Assembly: GCF_011059145.1 (NCBI RefSeq)
Contig: NZ_JAALLT010000004.1
Location: forward strand, 547,716-611,715
Length of the DNA stretch: 64,000 nucleotides
DNA from: Halalkalibaculum roseum
GTDB lineage: Bacteria; Bacteroidota; Rhodothermia; Balneolales; Balneolaceae
Direction: 5' to 3'
The translations under genes and the position numbers were made by a program. The first letter of the stretch is position 1, and each line of letters begins with the position of its first letter. Shown here piece after piece: positions 59,272 to 64,000 of the stretch. Under the pieces are notes generated by a model that saw only the letters and a program-made list of their open reading frames with translations, was not told the origin of the DNA and ran no database searches.

Positions 59272-60858
59272 ATGGAATTTCAATTTTTGGGACTTGGCAT
59301 ACTAAGCTGGATTGTATTTATACCGATTCTTGGAATGGCATTAGTGTTACTGCTTCCTGATTCAAAACGCGATGCCATGCGATGGACGGCTGCGGTTGTA
59401 ACCGGCATTCAGGTCGTATTGGCCGGAATTATCTACATGTCTTTCGATCAGGCAAAGACCGGTATAAACAACATAGAAAGCCTGCAATTTGTAGAACACT
59501 TCAACTGGATTACGGTTGACGCCGTACCATGGGTGGGCAAAGTCAACATCGACTATTTTCTGGGACTAGATGGACTCAGTATCCTAATGGTGATCCTCAC
59601 TGCATTAATTGCCTTTGTCGGGGTTATCTCTTCCTGGAATATTAAAAAAATGGTAAAGGGATACTTTGCACTCTACCTGCTGTTGATCACCGGAATTATG
59701 GGTGTCTTTGTAGCGCTGGACTTTTTCCTCTTCTTTATTTTCTGGGAAGTCATGCTGCTGCCCATGTATTTCCTTATTGGTATATGGGGTGGCCCGCAAC
59801 GGGAATATGCAGCCATCAAGTTTTTTCTCTACACATTCGTGGGCGGTATTTTGATGCTTCTCACCATGCTTGCACTCTATTTTAGCGTTGCCCATACAGA
59901 TCCTGTTACCGGCGAATCGGTTCATACCTTTAATATTCTCCACATGATGAATCCGGAGAATTTTGTGGATGGCGGACTGCTATCCGGCTGGGATACTACC
60001 TGGCGTTATGTAGCCTGGATGGCACTGTTTATCAACTTTGCCATTAAGATTCCGGTATTCCCCTTCCATACGTGGTTGCCTGATGCCCACGTACAGGCGC
60101 CCACCCCGATAAGTGTCATTCTTGCCGGAGTTTTGCTGAAACTGGGAGCTTACGGGTTGCTACGAATTAATTTTCCAATACTACCGGACGCCACACTCTA
60201 CTTCGGTTACTTCATGGCCATTCTCGGCATGATTAGTATTATCTACGGTGCCTTGTGTGCCATGGCCCAGGAAGACTTTAAAAAACTGATCGCCTATTCA
60301 TCGATCAGTCACATGGGAATTGTGATCCTGGGTATAGCAGCTTTCAATACGCAGGGAATGGTCGGAGGCGTGCTTCAAATGTTCAACCACGGCATCATTA
60401 CTGCGGTACTCTTTCTTTCCGTGGGCGTCCTTTATGACCGCGCCCATACACGGGGACTCAACGACTTTGGAGGCATGGCCAACCAAATGCCACGCTATAC
60501 CGGAATTGCCATGATCGGTATGTTCGCTGCTATGGGGCTTCCGGGACTCAATGGTTTTGTCAGTGAGCTCTTCTCTTTCCTCGGGGCCTTTGAAACCTAC
60601 CGGTGGATCACCATAATATCGGTAACCGGCATCATCATCACGGCTGCATACATACTATGGACCATCCAGCGTATTTACCTCGGTGAAGTGCCCGACCGCT
60701 GGAAAGAACTGAAAGATCTCACGCTACGGGAATATATCAGCCTGGTACCTCTGATTATTCTCATTATCCTCCTTGGAATTTATCCCTCACTGGCCATTGA
60801 TCTCATAAACAGCTCGTTAAGCGGTCTGGTTGAACTGATAAGTGCTGGAGGTGTATGA
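59272..60858 (+). CDS. nuoM: Complex I subunit M (NuoM), antiporter-like
   Basis: Proton-pumping subunit of 528 residues. FWEVMLLPMYFLIG carries the key glutamate, and KIPVFPFHTWLPDAHVQAP and AYSSISHMG segments are diagnostic. Starts 36 bases after nuoL. Confidence 0.97.
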   Translation: MEFQFLGLGILSWIVFIPILGMALVLLLPDSKRDAMRWTAAVVTGIQVVLAGIIYMSFDQAKTGINNIESLQFVEHFNWITVDAVPWVGKVNIDYFLGLDGLSILMVILTALIAFVGVISSWNIKKMVKGYFALYLLLITGIMGVFVALDFFLFFIFWEVMLLPMYFLIGIWGGPQREYAAIKFFLYTFVGGILMLLTMLALYFSVAHTDPVTGESVHTFNILHMMNPENFVDGGLLSGWDTTWRYVAWMALFINFAIKIPVFPFHTWLPDAHVQAPTPISVILAGVLLKLGAYGLLRINFPILPDATLYFGYFMAILGMISIIYGALCAMAQEDFKKLIAYSSISHMGIVILGIAAFNTQGMVGGVLQMFNHGIITAVLFLSVGVLYDRAHTRGLNDFGGMANQMPRYTGIAMIGMFAAMGLPGLNGFVSELFSFLGAFETYRWITIISVTGIIITAAYILWTIQRIYLGEVPDRWKELKDLTLREYISLVPLIILIILLGIYPSLAIDLINSSLSGLVELISAGGV

Positions 60859-60916
60859 TGAAGAAAGCTCCAAGTCGATCAAACATCAATTTATCTAACA
60901 GAACTATTCACTGATT

Positions 60917-62413
60917 ATGGATCAACAGATTCTTCATAGTATCGGCTGGTTTTATCCTGAGATCATACTCGTACTTACGCTTTGTGTGATCATTCTTGCC
61001 GACATCATTATAAAGCGGGATAAAATGATCGGCGGCCGGATTTTGCTTGGCGGACTCATTCTCTCCGGGGTAGCCATACTGTTTCAAGTGGGAGTCAACG
61101 AATCGGTCTTTTTTGACCTGGTCGCTGTAGATGCTTTTGCCGTTTTCATGAAGCTGGTCATAATAGTGGCAGCAATCTTTGTAGTTCTCTTTTCCATGAA
61201 CAGCGCAGAGCTGAGTAGCTACCGCTCTCGAATAGGTGAATTTTATATGATGCTTTCCGGCATGGTGCTGGGAATGCTGCTGATGGTTGGTGCTACCAAT
61301 GTGTTACTCATGTACCTGGCCTTTGAAGTCACCAGTATCAGCTCCTATGTATTGGTGGGTTTCACCAAAAAGTCAGGACGTTCTTCAGAGTCATCCATGA
61401 AGTATATTATCTATGGTGCGGTGTCATCGGGCATCATGTTATATGGCCTAACGCTGCTGATCGGTATAACCGGGGCAACGGATATATATGGTATCAACGA
61501 AACCTTGAATGCCGGTATTTCCCAACCTACCATGTTCAACCTGTCAATTGCTATGATCCTGGTAGGCATGGGCTTTAAGGTGGCAGTTGTCCCCTTTCAT
61601 TTCTGGGCTCCCGACATATACGAAGGCGCACCCTTTTCTATCGCGGCAATCCTCGCGGTGGCATCCAAAATTGCTGCTTTCGGACTGCTCATTCGCTTCT
61701 TTTCGGTGTCATTTGGCGCTGTCGAAACAGCAGGTGGCGGAATATGGGAAATGCTGTTTACGGATCAAATTCCCTGGGATCTTATTATTGGAATAATGGC
61801 TGCTCTTGCCATGATTGTCGGAAATCTCACTGCACTCATGCAGGATAATATCAAGAGGATGCTGGCATATTCAAGCATAGCCCATGCGGGCTATATTCTA
61901 ATGGGCGTGGTCATATTTTCTGAACAGGGCGTATCATCCATCCTGGTATATCTGTTCATCTATTTGTTTATGAATCTGGGAGCTTTTTACACTGCCATGC
62001 TCTTTTCCGACTCTGTCCATACCGAATCTATCGAAGGCTACAAAGGACTAGGACACCGGGCTCCCCTGGAAGGCATCAGTATGACGATCTTTCTGGTTTC
62101 ACTCACCGGGCTACCGCCCACAGGCGGATTCATAGCCAAACTCTATATATTCGGGGCGGCCGTTAATGCCGGTTGGATCTGGCTGGTAGCCATAGCCGGT
62201 ATAACGACGGTTATCTCCCTCTACTATTATATCCGAGTGGCTAGAAACCTGTTTCTCTTTAAGCCTGAGCCCAATTCTGAAAAACTCACGTTTAATCTCA
62301 AGTCCAAGTTAATACTTGGGTCATTATTGGTACCGACCCTGTTTTTGGGAGTGTATTTCACTCCACTCATAGAATTTGCAAAACAATCAATAACCATATT
62401 AGGACTAAATTGA
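60917..62413 (+). CDS. nuoN: Complex I subunit N (NuoN), antiporter-like
   Basis: Third antiporter-like subunit, 498 residues. FEVTSISSYVLVGF, VAVVPFHFWAPDIYEGAPF and MLAYSSIAHAGYILMG are diagnostic. Last nuo gene of the cluster, followed after 49 bases by a small unknown. Confidence 0.96.
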   Translation: MDQQILHSIGWFYPEIILVLTLCVIILADIIIKRDKMIGGRILLGGLILSGVAILFQVGVNESVFFDLVAVDAFAVFMKLVIIVAAIFVVLFSMNSAELSSYRSRIGEFYMMLSGMVLGMLLMVGATNVLLMYLAFEVTSISSYVLVGFTKKSGRSSESSMKYIIYGAVSSGIMLYGLTLLIGITGATDIYGINETLNAGISQPTMFNLSIAMILVGMGFKVAVVPFHFWAPDIYEGAPFSIAAILAVASKIAAFGLLIRFFSVSFGAVETAGGGIWEMLFTDQIPWDLIIGIMAALAMIVGNLTALMQDNIKRMLAYSSIAHAGYILMGVVIFSEQGVSSILVYLFIYLFMNLGAFYTAMLFSDSVHTESIEGYKGLGHRAPLEGISMTIFLVSLTGLPPTGGFIAKLYIFGAAVNAGWIWLVAIAGITTVISLYYYIRVARNLFLFKPEPNSEKLTFNLKSKLILGSLLVPTLFLGVYFTPLIEFAKQSITILGLN

Positions 62414-62462
62414 ACATGAAATTTCCCTAAAACGTCAACATTCACTAAAAATACCGACTGTT

Positions 62463-62912
62463 ATGAATGATGAACGATTAACCAAGCTGTATGCCAAAGC
62501 TGATAAATTGCTGTCAAAGGCTACCGAAGAACTGTACAAGCCGCAAGAGGATGTTGTGAACTACTCCGCATGTATTTCCTCGAGAAGTGCACTATATCAT
62601 TTTCTGGGATGTATGTACCTTCATTTTACCGATGAAGAAGTAGACAAATCACTGGAAGAAGGAAAAATGAGTATTGATGAACTGCTCAATTTTGCACGAC
62701 AGTACAGCAACGAATTAGGTGAGATCAATTTTGATATCATGCGCTGCAGCTGCGAAAATGTTGAAGATATTCTCAATAATGAGGAAATCTACTTCTGCAA
62801 CAATACGGAAATAGTTCAGGGTTGTACAAACCTGGCAAAAAAGGTCAAGAAGCTGGTCATAAACAATGCTTTTGATGGTGTTGCCCCCAGTACAGAACCT
62901 TTGGAAGGTTAA
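62463..62912 (+). CDS. Small helical protein, HEPN-like
   Basis: Family not firmly recognised. The 149-residue sequence is predicted nearly all-helical and soluble, with a YSACISSRSALYHFLGCMYLHF core reminiscent of HEPN-domain helices (paired helices, Ser-Arg/His positions). The R-x4-6-H motif of ribonuclease-type HEPN proteins is not evident. Several cysteines (CIS, GCM, CSCEN, YFCN, GCT) are scattered. It follows nuoN on the same strand in the same transcript direction and may be a conserved accessory of this cluster in related genomes. Confidence 0.55.
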   Translation: MNDERLTKLYAKADKLLSKATEELYKPQEDVVNYSACISSRSALYHFLGCMYLHFTDEEVDKSLEEGKMSIDELLNFARQYSNELGEINFDIMRCSCENVEDILNNEEIYFCNNTEIVQGCTNLAKKVKKLVINNAFDGVAPSTEPLEG

Positions 62913-63407
62913 ACATCAGTACACTCTGTCGATTAACTACTACCAAAAATGCACCGGCATTTTAAAATACCATGCCGTATAATTTCTATGTCTAAACGTA
63001 CCGACGGCAACCTCTCACTATCTCAATTTATCATTTACACACCTTTCTCCTGCTCGCCTCTTTGTGCCATAAAGTAACCGCACCGTTTACTACTTATTGC
63101 TTATCTTAAATCCAACGTTTTAATAAAACCGACTCAGCTCTCCCCCTCTTTAATCAGACTACAATAAATGGTCTCTTATCTCATATCGGTAGACAAACTA
63201 TCTAGGTAATTCGGGAAAAGATGGGTTAAGTCTGTTCATTTTGAAAAGTAAATCTAGCTATGAGTCCGGCTAAGAATATTTACAGCAGCCAAACTTTTGA
63301 ATCATAAACCTTCCAATTCATTTTAGCAGTTGATTTTTAAGTTATGCGAAGTTCAACTAATATTGATAACATATTTAGCATCATTCTTAAACCTATAGTC
63401 TTTATTC
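62913..63407. other. Intergenic region after the complex I cluster
   Basis: About 495 AT-rich bases with no recognisable gene, terminator or repeat. It separates the nuo cluster from the channel gene at the window edge. Confidence 0.5.
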
Positions 63408-64000
63408 TTGAAATTCTTTACCTCGCAACTTACGCAAATCATATCCAGCAGGGGTACCAAATATAATCTGAAGCGATTAGCCAGATTCTTGGGAGTTCTA
63501 CTGTTGCTCATAGTCATTTACTCGGTTCTGTTTCACTATATCATGGAGTATGAAGGCCGGTATCATAGCTGGATGACCGGCTTTTACTGGACCCTTACTG
63601 TCATGTCTACGCTTGGCTTCGGTGATATTACCTTTACAAGCGACCTTGGGCGTGCTTTTTCTGTGATTGTGTTAATATCGGGCATGCTCTCTCTTTTGAT
63701 ACTACTTCCTTTTACCTTCATCCAATTTTTTTACGCACCGTGGCTTGAGGCACAATCCAGGGCAAGAGCACCCCGAGAACTACCGGAGAAGACCCGCGAC
63801 CATATCATTATTACCCATTATAATCCCATCACCAGGGCTTTCATGAAAAAGCTTGAGCAGTATAACTATACTTATGTACTGCTGGAAAGTGAACTGTCTA
63901 AAGCATTGGAATATCATGATGAAGGCTTTAGTGTCGTTTTTGGAGATATAGATGATCCGGAAACCTATAAAAAACTTAGAGTTACTCAGGCTTCCATGGT
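63408..64000 (+). CDS. Potassium channel/NAD-binding (TrkA-N) protein, partial
   Basis: The 3' end lies beyond the window, so only about 197 residues are seen. A TTG start gives MKFFTSQLTQIISSRG, since a stop lies upstream in frame. Two membrane helices (about residues 25-45 and 85-105) flank a pore loop with the filter-like TLTVMSTLGFGDITF, matching the two-helix potassium channel fold. From about residue 128 a Rossmann-like domain begins (DHIIITHYNPITRAF, VLLESELSKA, VVFGDIDDPETY), as in TrkA-N/RCK channel regulators. No ribosome-binding site is obvious. Confidence 0.85.
   Translation, partial: MKFFTSQLTQIISSRGTKYNLKRLARFLGVLLLLIVIYSVLFHYIMEYEGRYHSWMTGFYWTLTVMSTLGFGDITFTSDLGRAFSVIVLISGMLSLLILLPFTFIQFFYAPWLEAQSRARAPRELPEKTRDHIIITHYNPITRAFMKKLEQYNYTYVLLESELSKALEYHDEGFSVVFGDIDDPETYKKLRVTQASM

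Overview
The window looks like chromosomal DNA of a member of the Bacteroidota/Rhodothermota-Balneolota group, probably a Balneolaceae-like marine heterotroph. This rests on family content and is an inference: a hybrid two-component/AraC regulator, DUF6090 proteins, GxxExxY protein, ScyD-like lipoprotein, paired PFOR and 2-oxoacid:ferredoxin oxidoreductases, many secreted unknowns, and many genes without a clear Shine-Dalgarno sequence. No rRNA, CRISPR array, transposase, integrase or plasmid gene was seen; the only RNA gene recognised is tRNA-Asp(GTC).

Layout. 0.2-12.1 kb is housekeeping: type III pantothenate kinase, CDGSH protein, DinB, an AGCS symporter, ankyrin protein, RuvC, RuvA, a PhoB/PhoR-like pair, a GxxExxY gene framed by long inverted repeats, mannose-1-phosphate guanylyltransferase, a three-gene minus-strand operon (outer-membrane protein, unknown, metallo-beta-lactamase-fold hydrolase), glutathione peroxidase and ApaG. 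12.3-18 kb starts at tRNA-Asp and is a sparse AT-rich accessory stretch with secreted unknowns, a copper amine oxidase and a lipoprotein gene broken by an in-frame stop. 18.4-38.6 kb is a signalling island: a GAF/SpoIIE phosphatase, a double-ABM protein, a 1970-residue histidine kinase with eight tandem ~190-residue modules, a DUF6090 protein, a three-module paralogue of the kinase, a 1367-residue hybrid sensor/AraC regulator, a secreted unknown, an epimerase and an orphan receiver. Gene relics (DUF6090, NTF2-like) lie between these genes. 38.9-51.8 kb holds a ScyD-like lipoprotein and then redox carbon metabolism: two Rrf2 regulators, two ferredoxins, PFOR, a DHOD-like protein, the two-subunit 2-oxoacid:ferredoxin oxidoreductase and citrate synthase. 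52.0-62.4 kb is a complex I operon nuoABCDHIJKLMN without nuoEFG, followed by a small HEPN-like protein and, at the window edge, the start of a potassium-channel/NAD-binding protein.

How the parts may work together. PFOR and the 2-oxoacid oxidoreductase feed electrons to ferredoxins, citrate synthase links acetyl-CoA to the TCA cycle, and complex I is the respiratory or proton-pumping outlet. A dyad motif, TTRGA-N8-TCTAA, occurs before the first Rrf2 gene, before both ferredoxin genes at the same distance, and (one mismatch) before nuoA, which suggests one iron-sulphur/redox regulon. A second motif, 12-bp half-sites repeated directly at 21-bp spacing, precedes three genes just downstream of the hybrid AraC regulator and, in weaker form, a secreted-protein gene at 13.4 kb. 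These two motif families are the most interesting previously unannotated signals I found. All motif and homology statements are from reading the sequence by eye.
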